Origin: an uncultured Lachnospiraceae bacterium | GTDB taxonomy: Bacteria > Bacillota > Clostridia > Lachnospirales > Lachnospiraceae | Length of the DNA stretch: 12,205 nt | Direction: 5' to 3' | Assembly (NCBI GenBank): GCA_910588815.1 | Contig: CAJUQY010000064.1 | Coordinates: 1 to 12,205 of the forward strand | Shown: one piece after another, positions 1 through 6,042 of the stretch | Layout of the letters: each line of letters starts with the position of its first letter | Numbering within the stretch: the first letter of the stretch is position 1 | Made by a program: the position numbers and the translations under genes | The notes under the pieces: model-generated | Database searches by the model: none | Told to the model about the DNA's origin: nothing | Seen by the model: only the letters and a program-made list of their open reading frames with translations

Positions 1-35
1 TCAAGGTTTCTATTAGATTTAGATACAAAAAACAG

Positions 36-54
36 GGTAGTTTTTGACACTACC
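36..54. promoter_or_regulatory. Inverted repeat upstream of the response regulator
   Basis: GGTAGT (36-41) and ACTACC (49-54) form a perfect 6-base inverted repeat around a 7-base spacer. It ends 11 bases before the GGAGG ribosome site of the response regulator gene. It could be an operator, or a hairpin in the leader of that mRNA. No T-run follows, so it is not an intrinsic terminator. The role is inferred from position only. Confidence 0.3.
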
Positions 55-78
55 AGGCACTGGATGGAGGTGCGGGGG

Positions 79-744
79 ATGGAAAACCGTATTTTGATTG
101 TGGAGGACAATCCGGTTATCTCGGAGCTTCTGGAGATGAATTTTTCTGTGGCGGGTTATCGGACGAGGCATTGTACGGACGGAGAAGGGGCACTGGCCCT
201 TTTTGCGGAGGATAAGGAATTTGACCTGGCGCTGGTGGATATTATGCTGCCGGGGCAGGACGGCTTCGGCCTTCTTCCGGTGTTCAGGGAGCGGGGAATT
301 CCGGTGGTTTTCCTGACAGCGAAGGATGATGTCATGTCCAAGGTGCGGGGGTTAAAGGGAGGGGCGGAAGACTATATCGTGAAGCCCTTCGAGGTGTTGG
401 AGCTTTTGGTGCGGGTGGAGAAGGTGCTGGAGCGGACGGGGCGTCTGCAGAAGGCTCTGAGAGCCGGGGATGTGGAAATTTTTCCGGAGAGCAGGACTGT
501 CATGCGGGCGGGGACTGAGATCCGCCTGAAGCCCCTGGAGTATGACCTGCTGGTGCTTCTTGCCAGAAATAAAAATGTGACCTTTTCCAGAGAACGGCTT
601 TTGAGAGAGGTGTGGGGGGATCTCTATATGGGAGAGACCAGGACGGTGGATGTCCACATCGGCCAGCTCAGGAAGAAGCTGGGGGTTCCGGGGCTGATCC
701 AGACCATACCGAAGATCGGCTATCGGCTGGAGGAGCGGGGATGA
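79..744 (+). CDS. OmpR/PhoB-family DNA-binding response regulator
   Basis: This is a two-component response regulator of 221 residues that is phosphorylated by a partner kinase and then binds DNA. The receiver domain spans about residues 3-115: acidic D10, phospho-acceptor D54 (in LVDIMLPGQDG), T80 and K102 (VKPFE) are all in place. The C-terminal winged helix (about 128-218) carries the usual LKPLEYDLL, RERLLREVWG and RTVDVHIGQLRKKL stretches and ends in the IQTIPKIGYRLE hairpin typical of OmpR-type regulators. I chose the ATG at 79 because GGAGG at 66-70 sits 8 bases upstream; the in-frame ATG at 64 has no ribosome site. The gene overlaps the kinase gene by four bases (ATGA), so the two are surely translated together. 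The target genes cannot be read from sequence; the intact D54 indicates a phosphorylation-controlled protein. Confidence 0.95.
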   Translation: MENRILIVEDNPVISELLEMNFSVAGYRTRHCTDGEGALALFAEDKEFDLALVDIMLPGQDGFGLLPVFRERGIPVVFLTAKDDVMSKVRGLKGGAEDYIVKPFEVLELLVRVEKVLERTGRLQKALRAGDVEIFPESRTVMRAGTEIRLKPLEYDLLVLLARNKNVTFSRERLLREVWGDLYMGETRTVDVHIGQLRKKLGVPGLIQTIPKIGYRLEERG

Positions 745-2105
745 AGCTGTATCAGAAGATTATGGCGCTTATTTTTGTGATTCTCACAGGCTGTGGGATA
801 GTCTGCGGCTGGCTTTTGGGGAACAGCTATGAGAAAAAGCAGATGTTTCGGGCTGTGGAGGCGGAGGTCCATGGCTTTGAATCCGCCAGATATGCCGTGG
901 AATGGATGTGTCAGACGGAGCCTGCGGCCAGGGAAGGAACCGGCTGTCTCATGGAACGCCTGTTCCGCCAGAAGCTTTTTGACGGGTGTATTTGGATCGC
1001 AGACGGCGAGGTGCTCTGTGACTCCTCCCTCTATGAGATTTCCTGGGACGCAGGCTGGAGGGCGGAAGGGGGATTTAAAGAAACAGAATGGATACTTGAA
1101 CAAGGGGAGGGGGAATACTGGATTGTCATCGGCTCTGAGCTCCCCTGGCTGGGAGAAAACAACTACCTTTTTTCCGTACAGGATCTGACGGAGATCCATC
1201 GGGAAACGACCGGGTTTGTGCGGCAGTTTTCCCTGATCTGGTTTTTGTTTGTGGCTGCCGCCTCCCTCCTTGGGGCGGCGGCAGCGAGGCTGATGTTAAA
1301 GCCCATGGGAGATCTCGCGCAGGTAGCCGGGGAGATCAGCCGGGGGAACTACAGCGTCCGGGCGGCGGTGAGGCGGCGGGACGAGACAGGAAAGCTGGCG
1401 GAGGCTTTTAACCTTATGGCGGAGCAGGTGGAAAGCCGGGTCAGGGAGCTCACCCTTGCGGGAGAAGAGAAGGAGCGGCTGCTTGGAAGCCTGGCCCATG
1501 AGATGCGCACCCCTATGACGGCGGTGCTGGGGTACTCGGATGCCCTGCTCCATGTGAAGCTGGGGGAGAGGGAGAGGGAGAGGGCCCTCCGGAATATTTA
1601 CGGGCAGGCCGGTTATCTGCAGCGGCTTTCGGCGAAGTTGATGGAGCTGACGGCCCTCCACCGGAATGATGCCATTGCTATGAAGGCGCAGGAGATGAAG
1701 CCGCTTTTGGAACAGGCAGTTCGGATGGCGGAAGGCCGATGGCCGGATCGGAGGTTTTTACTGGAGTCCGCCGGAGATTTTTCCGTCCGCGGGGATGAAG
1801 ATTTGCTGGTGAGTCTGTTTGTGAACCTTCTTGACAACGGAGCGAAAGCATCCGGAGCCGGGCAGGAGATTCAGATAAAAGCGGAGGAAAACCAGGTGGA
1901 GATCCGGGATTTCGGAAAGGGAATGAAGGAGGAGGAGCTCCAGAGGATCCGGGAGCCTTTTTACCGGGTGGGAAGTTTTGAGGGAGAGGGGCTTGGCCTC
2001 GGCCTTTCTATCTGTGAGCAGATTGTGCGCCTCCACCAGGCGGAGATTTCTTTTGAGAGCCGAATCGGAGAGGGGACGATGGTGACAGTTTCCTTTGCCC
2101 CATAG
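741..2105 (+). CDS. Membrane sensor histidine kinase (HAMP-HisKA-HATPase)
   Basis: This is the cognate sensor kinase, 454 residues from the ATG at 741, whose start overlaps the regulator's TGA. A first membrane helix (about 7-27) and a second (about 162-184) bracket an extracellular domain of about 130 residues that resembles no sensor fold I can name and holds four cysteines (C57, C69, C83, C93). A HAMP linker (about 185-237) leads to HisKA with H253 in SLAHEMRTPM; the E-x-x-T after the histidine is the usual phosphatase motif. The ATPase domain shows the N box (FVNLLDNGAKAS, N362), the G1 box (DFGKGM, 390-395) and the glycine-rich lid (GEGLGLGLS, 415-423). It is a complete, catalytically intact kinase. 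An upstream in-frame extension to 612 lies wholly within the regulator gene and is not needed: GGAGGAGCGGGG precedes the ATG at 741. The signal sensed is unknown. Confidence 0.94.
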   Translation: MKLYQKIMALIFVILTGCGIVCGWLLGNSYEKKQMFRAVEAEVHGFESARYAVEWMCQTEPAAREGTGCLMERLFRQKLFDGCIWIADGEVLCDSSLYEISWDAGWRAEGGFKETEWILEQGEGEYWIVIGSELPWLGENNYLFSVQDLTEIHRETTGFVRQFSLIWFLFVAAASLLGAAAARLMLKPMGDLAQVAGEISRGNYSVRAAVRRRDETGKLAEAFNLMAEQVESRVRELTLAGEEKERLLGSLAHEMRTPMTAVLGYSDALLHVKLGERERERALRNIYGQAGYLQRLSAKLMELTALHRNDAIAMKAQEMKPLLEQAVRMAEGRWPDRRFLLESAGDFSVRGDEDLLVSLFVNLLDNGAKASGAGQEIQIKAEENQVEIRDFGKGMKEEELQRIREPFYRVGSFEGEGLGLGLSICEQIVRLHQAEISFESRIGEGTMVTVSFAP

Positions 2106-2118
2106 GAAACAGGGATGC

Positions 2119-2135
2119 TTACAAAAGGTTTACAG
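2119..2135. promoter_or_regulatory. Direct repeats upstream of the exported protein gene
   Basis: TTACAA (2119-2124) and TTACAG (2130-2135) are direct repeats spaced 11 bases start to start, and TTCACA follows at 2150-2155. Six-base direct repeats with one-turn spacing are the usual target form for OmpR/PhoB-family regulators, and Gram-positive Pho boxes have a similar TTNACA sequence. A -10-like TATAGT lies at 2166-2171 but I see no -35 at proper distance, which would fit an activator-dependent promoter. This is inference from pattern and position. Confidence 0.3.
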
Positions 2136-2231
2136 GGCGATGAAGATTTTTCACAGACTTTCTTTTATAGTAGGGTTACCGTCACCGGGCAAGGGACGGA
2201 AAGATTTGCAGAACAGAAAGGAGTTTGGCTT

Positions 2232-3617
2232 ATGAAGAAGAGGATGATCGCTCTGCTTTTGACGGGGGTTTTGTTCAGCCTGACAGTCGGAATCGGCTGT
2301 GGGAAGGCGGCGGTGGAGAACATCGCGTCGAAGAAGACGGAGGCGGTAACGGCGGAAGAAGGACGGGTTTTAGAAGGAGACGACGCGGGGCAGAAGTCCC
2401 AGGACGGAGCGGAGCCGGCAGACGGAGGAGCTTTGGAGGGAGACCGCGCGGAGCCGGAATCCCGGGACGGGGCAGAGCCCGCAGACAGCAAAACCGAAGA
2501 AGGGGAGACGGAAAAACAAATGGCTCTGCGGGAGAAGCTCGGAGTGCCGGAACGGATTTCGGCGCCGGAGACGAATGAGGGAGGCGTGGTTCGGATCATA
2601 GATGCGGCCGTGTCGGTGCCGGATGCGGATTCTTTTGTGATTACTTCTGCGGAAAGTAAGACTTTTGGAGACAGCAATATGAAAACCCTGGTGGAGCCGG
2701 TTTTGGGGGAAGGGGGGCTGTACCGCCTGGAGCCGGAGGGGTATGAGTTTCTGGTCAGCCAGGGCGCGCTTTTAAGGCGTCGGCTGGAACAGGGAGATTA
2801 TGAGGGGGAGGAGGAGCGTCAGAACCTGGAACAGACTCTGGAGACGACGGAGGCTTGTATCCGGGAAATGGAGGGGGAGGTCCAGAAGACGAAGCTGGCT
2901 CTTCGGATGACAATTGAAGAGAAGCTAAACTCGGGGCAGTATGTGGAAATTTTGGAAGGCTTTACGGATTGGGAGCAGAGGACGATGCATGTGGGGATAA
3001 GCAGATATGGCATGATCCTTGATTCCTGGCCGATGGAAGAGCAGAGCAGGTGTACGATTTCCAAGGAGCAGGCGGAGGCTGTGGCAGAAGCCTATGTGGA
3101 ACGCATGGGGCTTTCAGAGGAGCTGGTTCTTGATTTTGCGGGGGAGAACGAAGGGATGCGGGAGGATGCGGGATATGTGTTTGCCTATGTGAGAACACTG
3201 GGAGGAGTTCCGGTCGGCTATTCCGGTTCGAAAGGCCTTAATCTGACGGTGGACGATCGGGGCGTGCGGCGGCTTGGCTACGGGGACTATGTGATCGGGC
3301 AGGAGGGGAAACCGGCGGAACTGCTTCCCTTTTCGGAAATTCAGAAAATCTTTGAGGAGACGTCGATTCGGATTTTTTGTGAGCCGGGTGAACTGAAAAA
3401 GATTTCCGTTGACGAAATCCGCTTGGTGTACCGCTTTGTGCCGGTTTCGGAGTGGAGCAGTGTGTCGGGGCATCTGGTTCCGGCCTGGGAAGCCTTTGGA
3501 ACGTATCAGGTTCTGGACGAAAACGGAGTACTGCGTGATTCCAATCCGGCTGACCGGGAATGCCTGCTGGCGGTGAGCGCCGTGGACGGGAGGATTCTTG
3601 CAGGAGCGGAAGAATAA
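2232..3617 (+). CDS. Exported, probably lipid-anchored protein linked to the two-component system
   Basis: I do not recognise this 461-residue protein. It has a basic N-terminus, a hydrophobic signal segment (about 5-21) and a cysteine at C23 preceded by GIG. That is a lipobox-like site, although glycine at -3 is unusual, so it may instead be cleaved by signal peptidase I. Residues about 30-95 are an acidic low-complexity linker with a duplicated 18-residue unit. Residues about 170-230 are charged and probably helical or coiled. The C-terminal half has mixed alpha/beta character with a PepSY-like stretch (KEQAEAVAEAYVERMG), a glycine/valine-rich segment and a SGHLVPAWEAF motif. That general layout recalls exported partners of kinases such as YycH/YycI, and uncharacterised Clostridia lipoprotein families, but I cannot assign it. 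The start at 2232 follows AGAAAGGAG (2214-2222); the open frame back to 2115 lacks a ribosome site and the signal peptide would be internal. It lies 126 bases after the kinase gene. Confidence 0.85.
   Translation: MKKRMIALLLTGVLFSLTVGIGCGKAAVENIASKKTEAVTAEEGRVLEGDDAGQKSQDGAEPADGGALEGDRAEPESRDGAEPADSKTEEGETEKQMALREKLGVPERISAPETNEGGVVRIIDAAVSVPDADSFVITSAESKTFGDSNMKTLVEPVLGEGGLYRLEPEGYEFLVSQGALLRRRLEQGDYEGEEERQNLEQTLETTEACIREMEGEVQKTKLALRMTIEEKLNSGQYVEILEGFTDWEQRTMHVGISRYGMILDSWPMEEQSRCTISKEQAEAVAEAYVERMGLSEELVLDFAGENEGMREDAGYVFAYVRTLGGVPVGYSGSKGLNLTVDDRGVRRLGYGDYVIGQEGKPAELLPFSEIQKIFEETSIRIFCEPGELKKISVDEIRLVYRFVPVSEWSSVSGHLVPAWEAFGTYQVLDENGVLRDSNPADRECLLAVSAVDGRILAGAEE
2370..2486 (+). repeat. 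Duplicated 18-codon unit in the lipoprotein linker
   Basis: Two units of 18 codons, 2370-2423 and 2433-2486, are separated by three codons. The encoded peptides start LEGD and end DGAEPAD and agree at 13 of 18 positions, giving a 63-base period. This makes a flexible acidic spacer between the membrane anchor and the folded domain. The unit number could vary between strains by slippage; that is inference. Confidence 0.8.
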
Positions 3618-3651
3618 AACGGAATAAAAACAGAATTTTCTTAAATTTTTA

Positions 3652-3680
3652 TTGAGTTTATAAAAATTTTATGATAGGAT
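3652..3680 (+). promoter_or_regulatory. Sigma-A-type promoter for the purine permease
   Basis: TTGAGT (3652-3657) and TAGGAT (3675-3680) are separated by exactly 17 bases in an AT-rich stretch right after the lipoprotein gene. Each hexamer agrees with consensus at 4 of 6 bases. Transcription would begin near 3687 and give a leader of about 87 bases. A GATAAT at 3678-3683 is an alternative -10 with a spacer of 20, which fits less well. Confidence 0.55.
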
Positions 3681-3702
3681 AATCATGGTGTGAAGAAACA
3701 AA

Positions 3703-3754
3703 GCCGGGGCAGAGGAATTTTCCATGTTCCGGCCTGTTGCGTGTGAAGTACGCA
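3703..3754 (+). other. Two hairpins in the permease leader
   Basis: GCCGG (3703-3707) pairs with CCGGC (3729-3733), extendable by two G-U pairs. TGCGT (3738-3742) pairs with ACGCA (3750-3754) around a 7-base loop. Together they fill most of the leader between the predicted start of transcription and the ribosome site GGAGGA (3764-3769). The conserved core of the purine riboswitch, which often controls this gene family, is not visible. The hairpins may only stabilise the mRNA; a regulatory role is unproven. Confidence 0.35.
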
Positions 3755-3773
3755 GAAAGAAACGGAGGAAAAA

Positions 3774-5096
3774 ATGGAAAAGCTTTTTAAACTGAGGGAG
3801 CACGGCACCAATGTAAAGACGGAGGTCATTGCCGGTGTTACCACGTTCTTCGCCATGGCCTACATTATTTTTGTGAATCCCACCTATCTGTCTCAGGCGG
3901 GGATGGATTTTACGGCGGTCATGGTCGCTACCTGTCTCTCGGCGGCCGTCGGCACTCTTTTGACGGCGTTTATCGCCAACGTGCCCTTTGCGCAGGCTCC
4001 CGGCATGGGCTTGAATGCATTCTTTACGTACACGGTCTGCTTCGGCATGGGCTATACCTGGCAGCAGGGCCTGACCATCGTCCTGATCTCGGGTATTTTG
4101 TTCCTGGTCATTACGGTTTCTCCCCTGCGGAGTAAGATCATCGCGGCGATTCCGGCCTGCCTGAAGGATGCCATCTCGGTGGGTATCGGCCTGTTCATCG
4201 CTTTTATCGGTTTGCTGAACGCGGGTATCGTACAGTGCGTCGGAGTGGAAGGCGGAAGCGGCTATACGGACATGGGAGCCATCACCAAGGGTTCGGCTCT
4301 TCTGGCTCTGATCGGTCTTCTGATCACCGGAATTTTGATTGCCCATAAAGTAAAGGCGGCGATCTTTATCGGGATTATTATCACCACCGTCATCGGCATT
4401 CCCATGGGGATTACCACCATGCCGGAGAGTGTGACCATGAGCAATATCGGAAACATCGGCCTGACAGCTTTCCAGCTGGATTTCGGCGGCATTATGTCAT
4501 TCGGGCCTCTGCCCCTCATCACGGCGGTTATCAGCTTCTTTATTGTGGATTGCTTTGACACGGTGGGAACGCTGCTTGGCACGGCCGGAAATGCGGGGAT
4601 GCTTGATAAGGACGGGAACCTTCCCGGCGGCGACCGTGCGCTGATTGCCGATGCGGTTGCCACCTGCGTGGGCGCCTGCCTCGGTACTTCTACAGTGACT
4701 ACTTTCGTGGAGTCCTCCACCGGTATCCAGGAGGGAGGCCGGACCGGGCTTGCTTCTGTGGTGACCGGACTTTTGTTCCTGGTGTGTGTGCTCTTGGCCC
4801 CCATTGCCGGCATTGTGCCCAGTGCGGCGACGGCTCCTGCCCTGATCATTGTGGGCGTTTATATGATGATGGGTGCGTCAAAGATCAATTGGGGAGATTT
4901 TGAGACGGCTCTGCCCTGTTTCCTGACCATCTCCATGATGCCCTTCGCATACAGCATTTCCGACGGTATCGGCTTTGGGTTTATCTCTTATGCAGTGATC
5001 AAAATCTGCCGGGGCAAGGCCAAGGAGGTGCCTGTGCTTGTATACATCCTTTCGGTGATCTTTATTGCCATGTATGTTTTGGATGCACAGATTTAG
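3774..5096 (+). CDS. AzgA-family purine (guanine/hypoxanthine/adenine) permease
   Basis: This is a 440-residue inner-membrane nucleobase importer of the AzgA branch (NCS2 superfamily), which takes up purine bases, usually by cation symport, for salvage. The N-terminus KTEVIAGVTTFFAMAYIIFVNP, split across residues 15-36, is the family signature. QAPGMGLNAFF (74-84), FDTVGTLLGTAG (from F261) and GTSTVTTFVESSTGIQEGGR (from G304), which carry the substrate-binding acidic and threonine residues, follow in the correct order. The whole length is hydrophobic, consistent with 12-14 membrane segments, and the size matches the family. The ATG at 3774 follows GGAGGA (3764-3769). The gene stands alone with its own promoter and two terminators downstream. 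Substrate choice among guanine, hypoxanthine and adenine cannot be read from sequence, so I leave out a gene symbol (pbuG and pbuO are the Bacillus names for relatives). Confidence 0.93.
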   Translation: MEKLFKLREHGTNVKTEVIAGVTTFFAMAYIIFVNPTYLSQAGMDFTAVMVATCLSAAVGTLLTAFIANVPFAQAPGMGLNAFFTYTVCFGMGYTWQQGLTIVLISGILFLVITVSPLRSKIIAAIPACLKDAISVGIGLFIAFIGLLNAGIVQCVGVEGGSGYTDMGAITKGSALLALIGLLITGILIAHKVKAAIFIGIIITTVIGIPMGITTMPESVTMSNIGNIGLTAFQLDFGGIMSFGPLPLITAVISFFIVDCFDTVGTLLGTAGNAGMLDKDGNLPGGDRALIADAVATCVGACLGTSTVTTFVESSTGIQEGGRTGLASVVTGLLFLVCVLLAPIAGIVPSAATAPALIIVGVYMMMGASKINWGDFETALPCFLTISMMPFAYSISDGIGFGFISYAVIKICRGKAKEVPVLVYILSVIFIAMYVLDAQI

Positions 5097-5166
5097 AGCC
5101 ATAGAATTTGGAATTGTGATTTCAGAGAGATTTTGATTAGCAGTAATTTGGACAGAAGCACAAGAA

Positions 5167-5206
5167 AAAACGCTGTGTGAGGTTTTCGGACCTTCCACAG
5201 CGTTTT
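5167..5206 (+). terminator. Intrinsic terminator after the permease gene
   Basis: AAAACGCTGTG (5167-5177) pairs with CACAGCGTTTT (5196-5206). The interior has a further GGT/ACC pairing (5181-5183 with 5190-5192). The A-tract on the left and T-tract on the right make it look bidirectional. It lies 70 bases beyond the permease stop. Confidence 0.85.
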
Positions 5207-5222
5207 CGCGAAGGAAGAAAGT

Positions 5223-5252
5223 AAAGGGCTGTCGGAGGACGGTCCTTTTTTT
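5223..5252 (+). terminator. Second intrinsic terminator, in tandem
   Basis: AAAGGGCTGTC (5223-5233) pairs with GACGGTCCTTT (5238-5248), an 11-pair stem with two G-U pairs and a GGAG loop, followed by a run of seven T (5246-5252). It sits 16 bases after the first terminator, so the polyamine operon promoter that follows is doubly shielded from read-through. Confidence 0.75.
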
Positions 5253-5294
5253 CCGGCGGCAGATTATTTCTCTTTGAAAAAAGTGAAAAAACCA

Positions 5295-5322
5295 TTGACA
5301 GAGCAGTGGAAAGAGGTATAAT
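5295..5322 (+). promoter_or_regulatory. Consensus promoter of the polyamine transport operon
   Basis: TTGACA (5295-5300) and TATAAT (5317-5322) are both perfect sigma-A hexamers, with a 16-base spacer. Transcription should begin near 5329. A promoter this close to consensus usually needs a repressor to be controlled, which fits the XRE regulator encoded first and the inverted repeat just downstream. Confidence 0.88.
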
Positions 5323-5329
5323 AGAAGCT

Positions 5330-5497
5330 GTTTTACGGTTTAGATATACTAAACTTTGTGTTTATTCTCACGTGGGCAATGAGCCGGGGCGGACTGCTAG
5401 GAGGCTTTTGTGCACACGGGTGCGGAGCGGAAGGATCTTCCCTGCTTGATCGGGTCGGAGGTTTTCCGAAAAGAACATACAGAAGGAGACGGATCCC
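5330..5497 (+). other. Leader of the polyamine operon (gene-free stretch 5253-5497)
   Basis: About 168 bases separate the predicted transcription start from the XRE gene. Besides the inverted repeat at 5338-5354, three small hairpins can be drawn: GCAC/GTGC (5412-5415 with 5420-5423), GGAAG/CTTCC (5429-5433 with 5437-5441) and TCGGA/TCCGA (5455-5459 with 5465-5469). I recognise no known riboswitch class. No convincing terminator hairpin with a T-run is present, so attenuation is not evident. The stretch between the second terminator and the promoter (5253-5294) shows nothing notable. Confidence 0.4.
5338..5354. promoter_or_regulatory. Probable operator of the XRE-cupin regulator
   Basis: GTTTAG (5338-5343) and CTAAAC (5349-5354) form a perfect inverted repeat around ATATA. 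It lies about 9-25 bases past the predicted transcription start, a place where a bound repressor blocks transcription. XRE-family dimers commonly bind short AT-rich palindromes of this size. I saw no second copy elsewhere in the window. Confidence 0.55.
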
Positions 5498-6031
5498 ATG
5501 GATATCGGACAGAAACTGAAAGAACTGCGGATTTTGAAGGGGCTGACCCAGGAAGAGCTGGCTGACCGGGCGGAACTTTCCAAGGGGTTCATTTCCCAGC
5601 TGGAACGGGATCTTACGTCTCCTTCCATTGCGACCCTGACGGACATTCTGCAGTGCCTGGGCACCACACTCAGTGAGTTTTTCACGGCGGACGCGGATGA
5701 ACAGATCGTCTTCGGGACAGAGGATTATTTCGTGAAGGAGGACGGGGATCTGCAAAACACGATTCAGTGGATTATCCCCAATGCCCAGAAGAACGTGATG
5801 GAGCCAATTTTGCTGACGCTGGAAAAGGGCGGTTCCACTTACCCGGATACGCCCCATGAGGGGGAGGAGTTCGGCTATGTGCTTCAGGGAGCGGTTATGA
5901 TTCACATCGGCAGTAAAAGTTACCGGGCGAGGAAAGGAGAATCCTTTTATTTTACACCGGATAAAAAGCATTATCTTACATCGAAGACTGGGGCGGTCCT
6001 GATCTGGATCAGCTCGCCGCCCAATTTTTAG
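5498..6031 (+). CDS. XRE-family transcriptional regulator with cupin domain (PuuR-like)
   Basis: This 177-residue cytoplasmic regulator has an XRE helix-turn-helix at about residues 6-61 (LTQEELADRAELSKGFISQLER at 16-37, split here into its two helices) and a cupin_2 ligand-binding domain at about 103-172. The cupin core PHEGEEFGYVLQG (119-131) supplies H120 and the glutamates expected at a cupin metal or ligand site; H158 is a further candidate. Regulators of this type placed in front of polyamine genes, such as PuuR, sense polyamines or related metabolites. The gene opens the operon, its ATG follows AGAAGGAGA (5481-5489), and its TAG stop (6029-6031) overlaps the AGGAGG used by potA. It is therefore co-transcribed with the transporter and probably represses it and itself through the palindrome at 5338-5354. 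The ligand is inferred from context. Confidence 0.9.
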   Translation: MDIGQKLKELRILKGLTQEELADRAELSKGFISQLERDLTSPSIATLTDILQCLGTTLSEFFTADADEQIVFGTEDYFVKEDGDLQNTIQWIIPNAQKNVMEPILLTLEKGGSTYPDTPHEGEEFGYVLQGAVMIHIGSKSYRARKGESFYFTPDKKHYLTSKTGAVLIWISSPPNF

Positions 6032-6042
6032 GAGGATAATTG

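Noticed and set aside
44..49. Consensus TTGACA upstream of the response regulator
   Set aside because: No -10 hexamer lies 16-18 bases downstream; that position falls on the GGAGG ribosome site. The hexamer overlaps the spacer and right arm of the inverted repeat at 36-54.
612..740. Extension of the kinase reading frame back to 612
   Set aside because: It lies entirely within the regulator gene, lacks a good ribosome site and would place the first membrane helix after 50 residues of Gly/Arg-rich nonsense. The ATG at 741 is clearly better.
2225..2578. Open frame of 117 codons in another + frame across the lipoprotein linker
   Set aside because: It is Arg/Gly-rich, produced by the GC-rich repeat region, and resembles no protein; the signal-peptide frame is the real one.
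3687..3773. Purine riboswitch in front of the permease gene
   Set aside because: The conserved junction and loop sequences of that class are not present in the leader.
3669..4346. Long open frame on the - strand opposite the permease
   Set aside because: It is a shadow frame: Asp/Gln/His-rich low-complexity translation with no ribosome site, while the + strand shows a complete, highly characteristic permease.
5379..5519. 46-codon open frame in the polyamine operon leader
   Set aside because: Only a weak ribosome site (GTGGG) precedes it and the translation has no recognisable character; kept only as part of the leader observation.
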